Shown piece after piece: positions 42,676-51,840 of a DNA stretch of 64,000 nt. The DNA comes from Burkholderia sp. USMB20 (GTDB taxonomy: Bacteria > Pseudomonadota > Gammaproteobacteria > Burkholderiales > Burkholderiaceae). A program made the translations under genes and the position numbers. The notes under the pieces are model-generated. The model ran no database searches, had not been told where the DNA came from, and worked only from the letters and a program-made list of their open reading frames with translations. The DNA lies in NCBI RefSeq assembly GCF_000949135.2, contig NZ_JTAN02000005.1, positions 310,001 through 374,000 of the forward strand. The letters run 5' to 3'. Each line of letters opens with the position of its first letter. Positions within the stretch are counted from its first letter, which is position 1.

Positions 42676-43824
42676 CTACTTGTCGATCACGAGATCCGAC
42701 AGCGGCTTGCTGCAGCACAGCAGCACCATCCCCTGATCGATCTCGCGCTGGCGGATGCCGCCGTTGTGCTTCATCTCGACCTGCCCCGACACGAGCTTCA
42801 CCTTGCAGGTGCCGCACATGCCCTGCGTGCACGACGCCGGCAGCCGCACGCCGGACTGGCGCGCCGCGTCGAGCACGTGCTGCTCCGAGCCGCACGCAAT
42901 CTCGCGATTGCTCTTCGCGAAGCTGACCGTGTACTGCTTCGTCGCGACGTCGCCGTCGTTGGCCGCCGGCGCGAGTTCGGCGATCACCTCGTCGCTCGCG
43001 GTCTGCGCGAGCGTCTCGAACGAGAAGCTTTCCTCGTGATACTGCTTGCGGTCGAAGCCGGCTTCGTCGAGCAGGTCGCGCACGGCCTTCATGTACGGCG
43101 CGGGGCCGCACGTGAAGATCTCGCGCTCCATGAAGTCCGGTGCGATCAGCTTCAGCAGCGGCAGCGTCAGGAAGCCCGTGACGCCCGGCCAGTTGGTGCG
43201 TGCACCGACGCGCTCGACGACGAACGACGTGCGGAAATTCGTATGGTTCGACGCGATCAGGTCGAGCTCGCGCGCGAAGATGATGTCGTCCGGCGTACGT
43301 GCGCTGTGCACGAACAGGATGTCGCGATCCTCGGCGAGATCATGATGCGCGCGGCTCATCGACATCAGCGGCGTGACGCCCGAACCGGCCGACAGGAACA
43401 GGTACTTGCGCGCCGGATGCCGCGCGCACGTGAATTCGCCGGCCGGGCCGAGCACGCGAACCGACGCGCCCGGCTGCAGGTTGTCGTGCAGCCAGTTCGA
43501 CACCTTGCCGCCCGGCACGCGCTTCACCGTGATCGAGATCGTGTGCGGCCGCGCGGGCGACGACGAGATCGTGTAGCACCGGTTGATCGTCTCGCCGTCG
43601 ATGTCGAGTTCGAGCGTGATGAACTGCCCCGGCTCGAAGGAAAACGCACGGCCTTGCGGCGAACGGAAGAAGAAACTCTTCACGTCGTGGGTTTCCTGAC
43701 GCACGTGGCAGCACACCAGCGTTTCCTCGACGTCGCTCGTCCAGCGCTCAGGCAGCGCGCTCCAGAACGCCGGGTGCGTCACCCGGCTGTCCACCGGCTC
43801 GAAATTGGCCGAATCTCGCATCAT
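42676..43824 (-). CDS. gbcB: Glycine betaine monooxygenase, reductase component
   Basis: The 382-residue flavo-iron-sulfur protein has an FAD-binding domain (about 35-135, with Arg-Cys-Tyr-Thr-Ile-Ser-Ser), a NAD(P)-binding domain (about 140-260, with Gly-Ser-Gly-Val-Thr-Pro-Leu) and a C-terminal plant-type 2Fe-2S domain. The ligands are in Cys-Thr-Gln-Gly-Met-Cys-Gly-Thr-Cys, with a fourth Cys about 30 residues on. It passes electrons from NAD(P)H to GbcA for demethylation of betaine to dimethylglycine. I prefer the ATG at 43824, with GGAG six bases upstream, over the GTG four codons earlier. It starts 27 bp after gbcA, and the pair order matches characterised gbcAB loci. Confidence 0.92.
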   Translation of the reverse strand: MMRDSANFEPVDSRVTHPAFWSALPERWTSDVEETLVCCHVRQETHDVKSFFFRSPQGRAFSFEPGQFITLELDIDGETINRCYTISSSPARPHTISITVKRVPGGKVSNWLHDNLQPGASVRVLGPAGEFTCARHPARKYLFLSAGSGVTPLMSMSRAHHDLAEDRDILFVHSARTPDDIIFARELDLIASNHTNFRTSFVVERVGARTNWPGVTGFLTLPLLKLIAPDFMEREIFTCGPAPYMKAVRDLLDEAGFDRKQYHEESFSFETLAQTASDEVIAELAPAANDGDVATKQYTVSFAKSNREIACGSEQHVLDAARQSGVRLPASCTQGMCGTCKVKLVSGQVEMKHNGGIRQREIDQGMVLLCCSKPLSDLVIDK

Positions 43825-43851
43825 GTGTAGCTCCACTTGCTGTCTGCTGTA

Positions 43852-45093
43852 CTACGCGCCGATTTTTTCGGCGAGCCGGCCGATGTACCAGGCCGAGAAT
43901 TTTTCGACGAGACCTTCCGTGTACGGCGAATACGGGCCCGGCTCGTATGCGCTGCTGGTCGCGCCGCGCTGCGAGAATTCGACGAGCGCGCGATCCTGGT
44001 CGTTGGTCGCGTTCCACACGGCCGTCAGGTTCTTCACGTCGTAGTCGATGCCTTCCTTCGCATCCTTGTGGACGAGCCACTTGGTGCGCACGAGCGTCTT
44101 GCCGGCCGACAGCGGAATCACCGAGAACGTCACGATGTGATCGCTCATGAAGTGATGCCACGAGTTCGGCTGCGTCCAGAACGACAGGCCGCCGAGGTCG
44201 GCCTGGTCGAACTGGCCGAGCAGCTTCTTCGATGCGACCTTCGCGTCGAGCGTCTGCGATTCGCCGTGGCGGTCGAGCGGCAGGCGCTGCGTGCGGAAGC
44301 CCGTCACGTCGAGCAGCTTTTCGATTTCGGCGGACGGCAGGCCCATCTCGGCCCACTCCTTGCCGCGGCGCACGCAGGTTTCAGCGAACGCGTCCATGCC
44401 TTCGGCGTTCGCGTCGGAGCGCTGGTAGCCGAAGCCGTATTCGTACAGCGAGATCGTCAGCTCGGGATGGTTCGCGACGCAGTGATAGCACTCGCGGTTG
44501 TTCTCCATCGTGAGCTTCCAGTTGCCTTCCTCAATGATGTCGATCTGCGCGGCGATCTTCGTGTTCGGCAGATCGTGCGGCAGCAGATACGGCTCCATCT
44601 GGGCGCGCAGCTGCGCGAAATCGACCGGCGGCTCCTCGGCGAGGCAGATGAAGATCAGGCCCGCGAGGTTCTGCACGTGCACCGACTTCAGGCTGTGCTT
44701 GCAGCGGTCGAACTTCTCGCCCATGTGCTCGGCGAACATCAGCTGGCCGGTCAGGTTGTAGGTCCAGCTGTGGTACGGGCACACGATGTTGCCGACCGAG
44801 CCTTTATCCTCGTTGCACAGGCGCGCGCCGCGGTGGCGGCACACGTTGTGGAACGCGCGGATTTCCATGTCGTCGTCGCGCACGATCAGGATCGAGTCGC
44901 TGCCCAGTTCCACGGTCACGTAGTCGCCCGGCTCGGGAATGTCCGGTTCGACCGCGACCTGGATCCAGTGCTGGCGGAAAATCGCCTCCATGTCGAGGGC
45001 GAAGATGTCCTCGCTCGTGTAGAACGGCGCCTCGAGGCTGTAACCTTCCTTGCGTCGCTCGATCAGTGCACGAATGTCTGCCGATACTTTCAT
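43852..45093 (-). CDS. gbcA: Glycine betaine monooxygenase, Rieske oxygenase component
   Basis: The 413-residue protein has an N-terminal Rieske domain with C85-x-H87 (Cys-Arg-His) and C105-x-x-H108 (Cys-Pro-Tyr-His). The catalytic domain carries the mononuclear iron ligands H204 and H209 (Cys-Tyr-His-Cys-Val-Ala-Asn-His) and an Asp further on. GbcA oxidises one methyl group of glycine betaine, releasing formaldehyde and dimethylglycine, in the cytoplasm. Its partner GbcB follows directly and the dimethylglycine demethylase genes lie upstream, so successive steps are encoded side by side. The ATG has CGGAG upstream. Confidence 0.93.
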   Translation of the reverse strand: MKVSADIRALIERRKEGYSLEAPFYTSEDIFALDMEAIFRQHWIQVAVEPDIPEPGDYVTVELGSDSILIVRDDDMEIRAFHNVCRHRGARLCNEDKGSVGNIVCPYHSWTYNLTGQLMFAEHMGEKFDRCKHSLKSVHVQNLAGLIFICLAEEPPVDFAQLRAQMEPYLLPHDLPNTKIAAQIDIIEEGNWKLTMENNRECYHCVANHPELTISLYEYGFGYQRSDANAEGMDAFAETCVRRGKEWAEMGLPSAEIEKLLDVTGFRTQRLPLDRHGESQTLDAKVASKKLLGQFDQADLGGLSFWTQPNSWHHFMSDHIVTFSVIPLSAGKTLVRTKWLVHKDAKEGIDYDVKNLTAVWNATNDQDRALVEFSQRGATSSAYEPGPYSPYTEGLVEKFSAWYIGRLAEKIGA

Positions 45094-45145
45094 CGTTTGC
45101 TCCGGATTCCTTGCGTCCCAGTGTGGTTGCCGACAGGCATCAAAA

Positions 45146-45931
45146 TCAGTAGTCGATGAGCTGATGCTCGCGCAAATACGCGAGGATCACTTGTGCTTTT
45201 TCGACTGAACTCCCTTCATTTACGACGTTGCCGCCGCGGCTTTCGGTCGTGGTCGCGGACAGCATCCGGGCATGCCCCGAGCGCTTCTCGGCGGCGACCA
45301 GCTTTACGGGTTTACGCTCGATCGGGCCGACCTTCCAGGCCGCCGCATCGGCGTCCGCGCCGGTCGACGTGAGTGCCGGGCGGATCGCGCCGGCGCGCAG
45401 CCGCGCATACGCGTAGCGCGGCGCCACGTTGGCGAGCGGATGGACCGCGACGACGGCCGGCAGCGCCGCGTCGACGCGCCGCCGCAGCCCTTTCGGCAAG
45501 AATTGCCGGACCGCCGCGCGCCCGCCGTCGACCGTCACGTCGACGGCCGAGCCGACGAGCGGATAGCCGAGCGCCGCGGCGACGCGATACGGCAGCATCC
45601 CGGTGTCGTACGCGCCCTCGGCGCGCGTGCCGGTCAGCACGAGGTCGTAGCCTTCGACGCGCGCGGCGAGCGCATGCGCGGCGTCGTCGCCGTCGTGGCA
45701 GGCCAGCACCTCGACCTGCCGCGCGCCGAGCGCGAGGTATTCAGCAAGCGCTTCATTCGCGGGATCGCCCGCATGGATCACGTCGAGCTGCGCGCGATGC
45801 CGCTCCGCGAGCTGGCGGCCGACCTCGAGCGCGGCCGCGTCGTTGCGGCTGTAGCGCGCGGTGCCGCTGACGGGGTGCCGGCCGACGGACACGAGCACCG
45901 CGATGCGTTGCAACTGGCGGGGGGCGTTCAT
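45146..45931 (-). CDS. etfB: Electron transfer flavoprotein beta-subunit homologue (dimethylglycine pathway)
   Basis: The 261-residue protein matches the ETF beta-subunit fold: an adenine-nucleotide-alpha-hydrolase-type domain with His-Ala-Gly-Asp near 53-56, and Thr-Gly-Thr-Arg-Ala-Glu-Gly near 100. A C-terminal extension follows (about 215-261), including Asn-Glu-Gly and Glu-Lys-Ala-Gln motifs. It overlaps the alpha-subunit gene by four bases (ATGA). Together with DgcA and DgcB it probably channels electrons from dimethylglycine demethylation to the quinone pool, as inferred for the Pseudomonas dgcAB-etfAB unit. It is not the housekeeping ETF, which is usually encoded with its own oxidoreductase. 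Confidence 0.88.
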   Translation of the reverse strand: MNAPRQLQRIAVLVSVGRHPVSGTARYSRNDAAALEVGRQLAERHRAQLDVIHAGDPANEALAEYLALGARQVEVLACHDGDDAAHALAARVEGYDLVLTGTRAEGAYDTGMLPYRVAAALGYPLVGSAVDVTVDGGRAAVRQFLPKGLRRRVDAALPAVVAVHPLANVAPRYAYARLRAGAIRPALTSTGADADAAAWKVGPIERKPVKLVAAEKRSGHARMLSATTTESRGGNVVNEGSSVEKAQVILAYLREHQLIDY

Positions 45932-47097
45932 GCTGCGACTCCTTCGGTTTCACGCGAGCCGACCGCGGCCGGCGATTGTCCGCGCGACGCGCGCGCGACC
46001 TGCACCTGTTCGATCAGCGCGGCGATCGTCGCCTGCGCGTCGCCCACCACCGTCAGGTTCGCGCGCTTCGCGATCGGCGCGCTGCCGTCGAGGTTCACCG
46101 CGATCACGTGACGGCAGTCCTTGATCCCCTGCAAGTGCTGAACCGCGCCCGAGATGCCGAACGCGATGTACACGCTCGCCTCGACCGTCTTGCCGGTCGC
46201 GCCCACCTGCTTGTCGCGCGTGAAGTGACCGTTGTCGACCGCGACGCGGCTCGCGCCGATCGCCGCGCCGAACGCGCCGGCCAGTTGCTCGAACGCGCCG
46301 ATGTCGGACACGCCGTTGCCGGCCGACACGATGAAGTCGGCTTCCTCCAGCGCGACCTGCGCCGCGTCGATTTCCTCGAGGCCGAGATCGCGGTACGGCT
46401 GCGCCGCGTCGCCGGCCGGGCGGATGAAGTCGGCCGCCAGGCGCTCGCCCGCGCCGACGAACGGCAGTTTCGCCTCGACCGCGTTCTGCGCGAGCAGGAT
46501 CACGTCGGGCAGCCCGCGCGTCGCGAACGCGCGGCCGGCCTGCGCATACGCGCCGACATGCTTCGCGTCGATCTCGACCACGTGGGTCGCGACGCTCGCG
46601 CCGGCGGCCGCCGCGTACCGCCGGCCGAGATCGCCGTCGCCGGTCGCGTTGTCGGGCACGAACACGTGCTTCGGCGCGAGCGCCGCGGCGCATGCCTGCA
46701 AGGCTTGCAATTCGCTTTCGGGCGCAAACGCGCGACGGTCGAAGTCGGCCAGCTCGATCAGCTTGTCGACGCCGAGTTCGGCGGCGTCATCCTTCAGTTC
46801 GCCGAATGCCAGCAGCGCGACTTCCGTCTGCGCGTCGGCGAGCACCGCGGCGGCGGCGATCGCCTGCCGCGCATGATCGTCGAGCGCGCCGCGCTCGGCG
46901 TGCGCCACCACCAGCATCACGTGCTTCGGGTCCTGCACCGCGCGGCGCGGCTTCGCGGCCGCGGCGCCGTGGCCGTGCGCGGACCACTGCGCGGCGCTCG
47001 CATCGGCGCTGCCTTCCTCGCCGAGCGTGATGCGCTTCAGGCCCGCGGCCGTGATGATGAACGGCCGGCGCGGATCGATTCGTTTGATCGGGTTCAT
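45928..47097 (-). CDS. etfA: Electron transfer flavoprotein alpha-subunit homologue (dimethylglycine pathway)
   Basis: The 389-residue protein has an N-terminal ETF domain and the C-terminal FAD-binding region with Ser-Ala-Gly-Asn-Gly-Val, then Val-Gly-Ala-Thr-Gly-Lys-Thr-Val and Ala-Phe-Gly-Ile-Ser-Gly-Ala-Val-Gln-His, the classical FAD-contact motif. It is longer than housekeeping alpha subunits because of a 60-residue N-terminal extension. The ATG at 47097 begins four bases after the dgcB stop and has GGAG about nine bases upstream. It would accept electrons from DgcA/DgcB with EtfB as partner. Confidence 0.9.
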   Translation of the reverse strand: MNPIKRIDPRRPFIITAAGLKRITLGEEGSADASAAQWSAHGHGAAAAKPRRAVQDPKHVMLVVAHAERGALDDHARQAIAAAAVLADAQTEVALLAFGELKDDAAELGVDKLIELADFDRRAFAPESELQALQACAAALAPKHVFVPDNATGDGDLGRRYAAAAGASVATHVVEIDAKHVGAYAQAGRAFATRGLPDVILLAQNAVEAKLPFVGAGERLAADFIRPAGDAAQPYRDLGLEEIDAAQVALEEADFIVSAGNGVSDIGAFEQLAGAFGAAIGASRVAVDNGHFTRDKQVGATGKTVEASVYIAFGISGAVQHLQGIKDCRHVIAVNLDGSAPIAKRANLTVVGDAQATIAALIEQVQVARASRGQSPAAVGSRETEGVAA

Positions 47098-47101
47098 CGA
47101 T

Positions 47102-49027
47102 TCACTCCAGCGAAGCGGCAACGAGTTCGGCCACGTCGAGCACGTCGGGGCGCGGGCCCACGACGCCTTCGAGCATCGCCGTGCAGTTCGGGCATCCGAC
47201 CGCGACCACGTCCGCGCCGATCGCGCGCGCGTCGGCGATGCGGATGTCGGGAATACGCTGCTTGCCCGGGATATCGGTCAGCGGCGCACCGCCGCCACCG
47301 CCGCAGCAGCGCCCGCGCATGCCGTTGCGCTCCATCTCGACGACCTGGATGCCGATCGTCTTCAGCAGCTTGCGCGGCGATTCCGTCTCGCCGTTGTAGC
47401 GGCCGAGATAGCACGGGTCGTGATACGTGGTGCGCTTCTCGCGCAGCGACTCGACAGCCTTCGGCGCGATCTTGCCGCTGTCGGCCAGCTCCGCGAGGTA
47501 GGTCGTGTGATGCTTGACCGTCACGCGCAGCCCGAGCGCGCGGTATTCGTTGCGCAGGCTGTGCATCACGTGCGGGTCGGCCGTCACGATCTGCTTGTAC
47601 GACAGCGAGCCGAGCGTGCCGATCAGGCGCTTCGCCATCTGCTGGAACGTCGCTTCGTCGCCGAGGCGGCGTGCGACGTCGCCGGTGTCGGTCTCGGTCC
47701 CGCCGAGTACCGCGTAGTCGACGCCCGCCTTGTTCAGCACCTTGACGAACGCGCGCAGCGTGCGCTGGTAACGCATGTCGAACGCGCCTTCACCCGCGAC
47801 GAAGAGCACGTCGACCGGCTTGCCCGGTTGCGCGACCGGCGCGTTCAGGTCGACCGACCAGTCGTAGCGCGCAGCCGTGTCGTAGCCGCCCATCGTGCCG
47901 GTCTCGCGCAGGTTCGCGAGCACTTCCTGGCCCTTGCCCGGCACCGTGCCGTGCACCAGCGTGCGGTTGCGGCGCATGTCGACGATCGCGTCGACGTGCT
48001 CGATCAGCATCGGGCACTCCTGCACGCATGCGCGGCAGGTGGTGCACGACCACAGCGTCTGCTCCTCGATCAGGCCCGACACGATCGGGCCGTTCGGCTC
48101 GCCGCGATGCTGGCCGACCGCGAGGCCCGGCGTCGGGCTGCCGGCGTATGCGGCATCGGTGCCGCCCGCCATCCCGACGACGAGATCCTGGATCAGTTTC
48201 TTCGGGTTCAGCGGCTGGCCCGATGCGAACGCGGGGCACGCGGCTTCGCACTTGCCGCACTGCACGCACGCATCGAAGCTCAGCAGCTGGTTCCAGCGGA
48301 ATTCGACCGGCTTCGCGACGCCATACTCCTCGTGCTCGATGTCCGGCAGCTTCAGCGCGGTCGGCGGCGTGGCCGTGCCGTTGCCCGTGAACGATTCACG
48401 GGTGGCCGCGAAACGCTCCTGGCGCGGGTGGAACGCAAGGTGCAGCAGGCCGGCGATCGCGTGCTTCATCGGGCCGCCCTTCGCGGCGCCGACGGTCATC
48501 GTGAAGGCGCCGGCGCCGATCAGCAGCGCGCAGAGCACCGCGAACGCACCCGACATCGCGCCGGTCGGCACGACCATGAACAGCACGAGGCCGAGCGCGA
48601 ACGAGCCGAGCAGCCAGGGCAGCGCGTTCCACGGGCCGCGCGACAGGCGCGCCGGCACGTCCTTCGCCGCGCGGCGGCGCCAGACGAACACCACGCCGAC
48701 GAGCATCGCGAGCGCCGCGAGGAAGATCAGCTTGTCGAGCCACGGCGAGTAGATCGCGAGGCCGTAGTTGACGAACACCAGCGCGAGCGCGGCGATCGCG
48801 CCGCCGGCGGTCGCGACGTGGGTCTTCGCGATGTACGGATCGCGGGCGACCACGTGGTGCAGGTCGACGAAGTAGCGCTTCGGGATCGTGAACAGGTTCG
48901 CGATGCCGAACGAGCCGGGCGCCGTCGCGCGCCCGAGACGCCAGTAGGACGAGCGCTTCGCGACCGCGAACGCGAGCCCCGCCACCGACAGCCACAGCAG
49001 TGCGGTAATGAGGAAAGCCGGATTCAT
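47102..49027 (-). CDS. dgcB: Dimethylglycine demethylase iron-sulfur/membrane subunit
   Basis: The 641-residue protein has membrane segments near 1-20, 70-100 and 125-190. A ferredoxin-like domain follows with two Cys clusters, Cys-Val-Gln-Cys-Gly-Lys-Cys-Glu-Ala-Ala-Cys-Pro and Cys-Thr-Thr-Cys-Arg-Ala-Cys-Val-Gln-Glu-Cys-Pro. The C-terminal half holds CCG-type cysteine-rich domains (Asp-Pro-Cys-Tyr-Leu-Gly and Cys-Cys-Gly-Gly-Gly-Gly-Gly), as in heterodisulfide-reductase-like proteins. DgcB works with DgcA in demethylation of dimethylglycine to sarcosine and probably carries electrons to the quinone pool. It starts three bases after dgcA stops, with an AAGGA site inside the end of dgcA. Confidence 0.9.
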   Translation of the reverse strand: MNPAFLITALLWLSVAGLAFAVAKRSSYWRLGRATAPGSFGIANLFTIPKRYFVDLHHVVARDPYIAKTHVATAGGAIAALALVFVNYGLAIYSPWLDKLIFLAALAMLVGVVFVWRRRAAKDVPARLSRGPWNALPWLLGSFALGLVLFMVVPTGAMSGAFAVLCALLIGAGAFTMTVGAAKGGPMKHAIAGLLHLAFHPRQERFAATRESFTGNGTATPPTALKLPDIEHEEYGVAKPVEFRWNQLLSFDACVQCGKCEAACPAFASGQPLNPKKLIQDLVVGMAGGTDAAYAGSPTPGLAVGQHRGEPNGPIVSGLIEEQTLWSCTTCRACVQECPMLIEHVDAIVDMRRNRTLVHGTVPGKGQEVLANLRETGTMGGYDTAARYDWSVDLNAPVAQPGKPVDVLFVAGEGAFDMRYQRTLRAFVKVLNKAGVDYAVLGGTETDTGDVARRLGDEATFQQMAKRLIGTLGSLSYKQIVTADPHVMHSLRNEYRALGLRVTVKHHTTYLAELADSGKIAPKAVESLREKRTTYHDPCYLGRYNGETESPRKLLKTIGIQVVEMERNGMRGRCCGGGGGAPLTDIPGKQRIPDIRIADARAIGADVVAVGCPNCTAMLEGVVGPRPDVLDVAELVAASLE

Positions 49028-49030
49028 TTT

Positions 49031-51094
49031 TTAGAAATCCTTGACGAGGCGCAGCGAGTCGTAGATCGCACCGTGGACGTTGTGCATCGAGATGCAGTCG
49101 CCGACACGGAACAGCAGGAAGCGGCCGTTGCCCAGTTCTTCCGACAGGCACGGCTGCGGCTCGGCCGCGAACAGCGTGTGCGGATCGATCTGGCCGCGGT
49201 TCACCGACTCCGGCTTGAGCTTCCAGTACAGCTCGTCGTTCGGCGACGAACCGTTCTCGATCACGACCTGGTCGACCGCGCGCTCTTCCAGCTCCTCGGT
49301 GTATTCGTTGCGCAGCACGGCGATGATCTTGCCGTCTTCCTCGTACACGCGATCGAGCATCGTGTTCGGCGTCGGGATCACGCCGAGCGCATACAGGCGG
49401 CGATAGAAGATCGGGAACGTCGTGCCGCCGCAATCGTCGGCCACCTTCACGTCGGGCGTCACGACCTCGACCTTCGAGCCGCGGCTCGCCATGAAGTCGG
49501 CCACGCCGGCGCCCGCATGCGTGCTCACGCCGTCGAACAGCAGCACGTTCTGCTTCGGCTCGACCTTGCCGGTCAGGATGTCCCACGAGCTGACCGCGAG
49601 ACCTTCGGCCACGCCCCACGCCGGCACCTGCCACGTGAAGCTCGAACCGCCGGTCGCGAGCACGACGATGTCCGGCTTCTCGGCCATGATCATCTTCTCG
49701 TCGGCGGCGACGCCGAGGCGCCGGTCGACGCCGAGACGCTTGGTTTCCATGTCGAACCAGCGGATGATCCCCGACATCTGTTCGCGCTGCGGCGCCTTCG
49801 CGGCGATCATCACCTGGCCGCCGACTTCGGCGTTCTTCTCGAACAGCACGACGTCGTGGCCGCGCAGCTTCGCGACGCGTGCGGCCTCGAGCCCCGCGGG
49901 GCCCGCGCCGACCACCACCACCTTGCGCTTCGGGCCGCGCGACTTCTCGATGATGTGCGGCATCGTCGCTTCGCGCGACGTCGCGGCGTTCTGGATGCAC
50001 AGCACGTCGAGGCCGTTGTACTGGCGGTCGATGCAGTAGTTCGCGCCGACGCACTGCTTGATTTCGTCCTCGCGGCCGTCGCGGATCTTGATCACCATGT
50101 GCGGATCGGCGATCTGCGCGCGCGTCATGCCGACCAGGTCGATCATGCCGTTCGCGAGCAGGCGCTCGGCCTGGCCCGCGTCGCGAATGCTCTGTGCGTG
50201 CATCACGGGAATCTTCACCACCGACTTGATGCCGGCCGCGAGGTGCACGAACGGCTCCGGCGGCAGCGCCATCGGCGGCATGCAGTTCGCGATCGTGTTG
50301 TGCGTGTCGCCGCCCGAGCCGACCACGCTCAGGTAGTCGATCAGGCCCGTCTCCGACATCGCCTGCGCGATTTCCTTCAGCGCTTCGTGATCGAGACCGT
50401 CCTCGTGGAATTCGTCGCCGCACATCCGCAGGCCGACGCAGAAGTCCTTGCCGACCGCTTCGCGCACGGCCGTCAGCACTTCGATGCCGAAGCGCAGACG
50501 GTTCTCGAGGCTGCCGCCCCATTCGTCGGTGCGGTGGTTCGAACGCTTGCTCCAGAACTGGTCGATCAGGTGCTGGTGCGCGGCGGAGATTTCGATGCCG
50601 TCCATGCCGGCTGCCTTCACGCGCTTCGCGGCGGCCGCGAAGTCGCCGATGATGCGGCGGATTTCCTCGATCTCGATGATCTTCGCGTTACCGCGGTGCA
50701 CCGGCTCGCGCACGCCCGACGGCGACATCAGGTGCGGCCAGTGCTCGCCGTGGAACGACGAGCGGCGGCCCATGTGCGTCGCCTGGATCATGATCTTCGC
50801 GCCGTGCTTGTGCATCGTGTCGGCGAGACGCGTGAGCGGGTCGATGATCTTGTCGTTCGACAGGTTCACCGACTTCCACCAGCCCTGCGGGCTGTCGATC
50901 GACACGGGGCTCGAGCCGCCGCAGATCGCGAGGCCGACGCCACCCTTCGCCTTCTCTTCGTAGTAGCGGATGTAGCGGTCGCCCGGCAGGCCGCCCGGCT
51001 CGGCATACACCTCCGCGTGCGCGGTGCTGACGATCCGGTTGCGCAGCGTCAGCTGGTTCAGCTGCATGGGTTTGAACAGGTGGGGATAACGCAT
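49031..51094 (-). CDS. dgcA: Dimethylglycine demethylase, flavin subunit
   Basis: The 687-residue protein joins an old-yellow-enzyme-type FMN barrel (about 1-340) to a C-terminal FAD/NAD-binding half (starting about 391 with Val-Val-Val-Val-Gly-Ala-Gly-Pro-Ala-Gly), as in trimethylamine dehydrogenase. The iron-sulfur loop between them reads C348-Val-Gly-A351-Asn-Tyr-C354, then C366. Trimethylamine dehydrogenase has four Cys in this loop; here the second is Ala351. Next to dgcB, etfAB and gbcAB it is the expected dimethylglycine demethylase giving sarcosine and formaldehyde. The ATG at 51094 begins the conserved barrel. Upstream codons are not homologous. Confidence 0.92.
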   Translation of the reverse strand: MRYPHLFKPMQLNQLTLRNRIVSTAHAEVYAEPGGLPGDRYIRYYEEKAKGGVGLAICGGSSPVSIDSPQGWWKSVNLSNDKIIDPLTRLADTMHKHGAKIMIQATHMGRRSSFHGEHWPHLMSPSGVREPVHRGNAKIIEIEEIRRIIGDFAAAAKRVKAAGMDGIEISAAHQHLIDQFWSKRSNHRTDEWGGSLENRLRFGIEVLTAVREAVGKDFCVGLRMCGDEFHEDGLDHEALKEIAQAMSETGLIDYLSVVGSGGDTHNTIANCMPPMALPPEPFVHLAAGIKSVVKIPVMHAQSIRDAGQAERLLANGMIDLVGMTRAQIADPHMVIKIRDGREDEIKQCVGANYCIDRQYNGLDVLCIQNAATSREATMPHIIEKSRGPKRKVVVVGAGPAGLEAARVAKLRGHDVVLFEKNAEVGGQVMIAAKAPQREQMSGIIRWFDMETKRLGVDRRLGVAADEKMIMAEKPDIVVLATGGSSFTWQVPAWGVAEGLAVSSWDILTGKVEPKQNVLLFDGVSTHAGAGVADFMASRGSKVEVVTPDVKVADDCGGTTFPIFYRRLYALGVIPTPNTMLDRVYEEDGKIIAVLRNEYTEELEERAVDQVVIENGSSPNDELYWKLKPESVNRGQIDPHTLFAAEPQPCLSEELGNGRFLLFRVGDCISMHNVHGAIYDSLRLVKDF

Positions 51095-51167
51095 CGCAGG
51101 CGACCTCTGGCGTTCGAATGTCTCGTGTTGCGGGTGTTGTTTGTTGCTGTGTCGTGGGGTCGGCGCG

Positions 51168-51701
51168 TCAGTGCGCGATCGGCGACACTTCGAAGACGCA
51201 GTGATCGTGGTGCTCGGCCGCACACTGCACTTCCTTCGACTGCGCGCGCGGCGCGCCCTTGCCTTCCGGCGTCGTGTCGTTGACCCAGTCCATCGCGCCG
51301 GCGAACCAGCCCGCGAACATGTAGCAGAGCTTGCCTTCCTTGCCCGGCTGCTGGAGCACGAACGACGAGTGGCGCAGCTCGATCTTCGCGCGTGCGCTGG
51401 CCGGATCGGCCTCGATGATCGAGAACAGGCCCCAGCCGCGTTGCGACAGGCGCTTCAGGTAGTGCTCGAACACCGCCATGCCGGTGAGGCCGTGCAGCTT
51501 CGCTTCCTTGTCGCACCAGTGATACGCGGACTTGTAGCCGGCCTTGTAGAGGATCTCGGCATACGCCTCGACGCCGAGCGCTTCCTCGACGGCGACGTGG
51601 TTGTTCGTGAAGAAGTGGCGCGGCACGTACAGCATCGGCAGCGCGTCGGTGGTCCAGACGCCGGTATCGGGATCGACGTTGATCGGCAGTTGCGGTTGCA
51701 T
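51168..51701 (-). CDS. V4R-like/DUF5943 protein of the dimethylglycine cluster
   Basis: The 177-residue protein has a C-terminal half resembling 4-vinyl-reductase (V4R) small-molecule-binding domains, with the segment Gln-Cys-Ala-Ala-Glu-His-His-Asp-His-Cys-Val-Phe-Glu-Val. The Cys/His spacing there suggests a metal site. Its homologue in Pseudomonas lies at the same place before dgcA and is of unknown function. The ATG at 51701 has CGGAG upstream; a start 18 codons earlier has no support. It is cytoplasmic, with no signal or membrane span. The strict location between the M19-like gene and dgcA argues for a role in dimethylglycine metabolism. Confidence 0.8.
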   Translation of the reverse strand: MQPQLPINVDPDTGVWTTDALPMLYVPRHFFTNNHVAVEEALGVEAYAEILYKAGYKSAYHWCDKEAKLHGLTGMAVFEHYLKRLSQRGWGLFSIIEADPASARAKIELRHSSFVLQQPGKEGKLCYMFAGWFAGAMDWVNDTTPEGKGAPRAQSKEVQCAAEHHDHCVFEVSPIAH

Positions 51702-51840
51702 CGTGGTGACTCCGTGAGGAAAATTGGCCGCGCGGCTCAGGCGCAGGCACGACATCGTCCGCGTGCCCGCGCGACAGGCGCCGGCACGTCCCGATTGTTC
51801 TAGTGTTGAATCGCGGGTGGCGGTTCGGCTCGGCAGGCGC

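Noticed and set aside
47027-51283. 1,418-codon plus-strand frame opposite dgcA, dgcB and etfA
   Set aside because: Its composition is that of an antisense shadow in high-GC DNA, and the minus strand carries well-defined enzymes with correct motifs.
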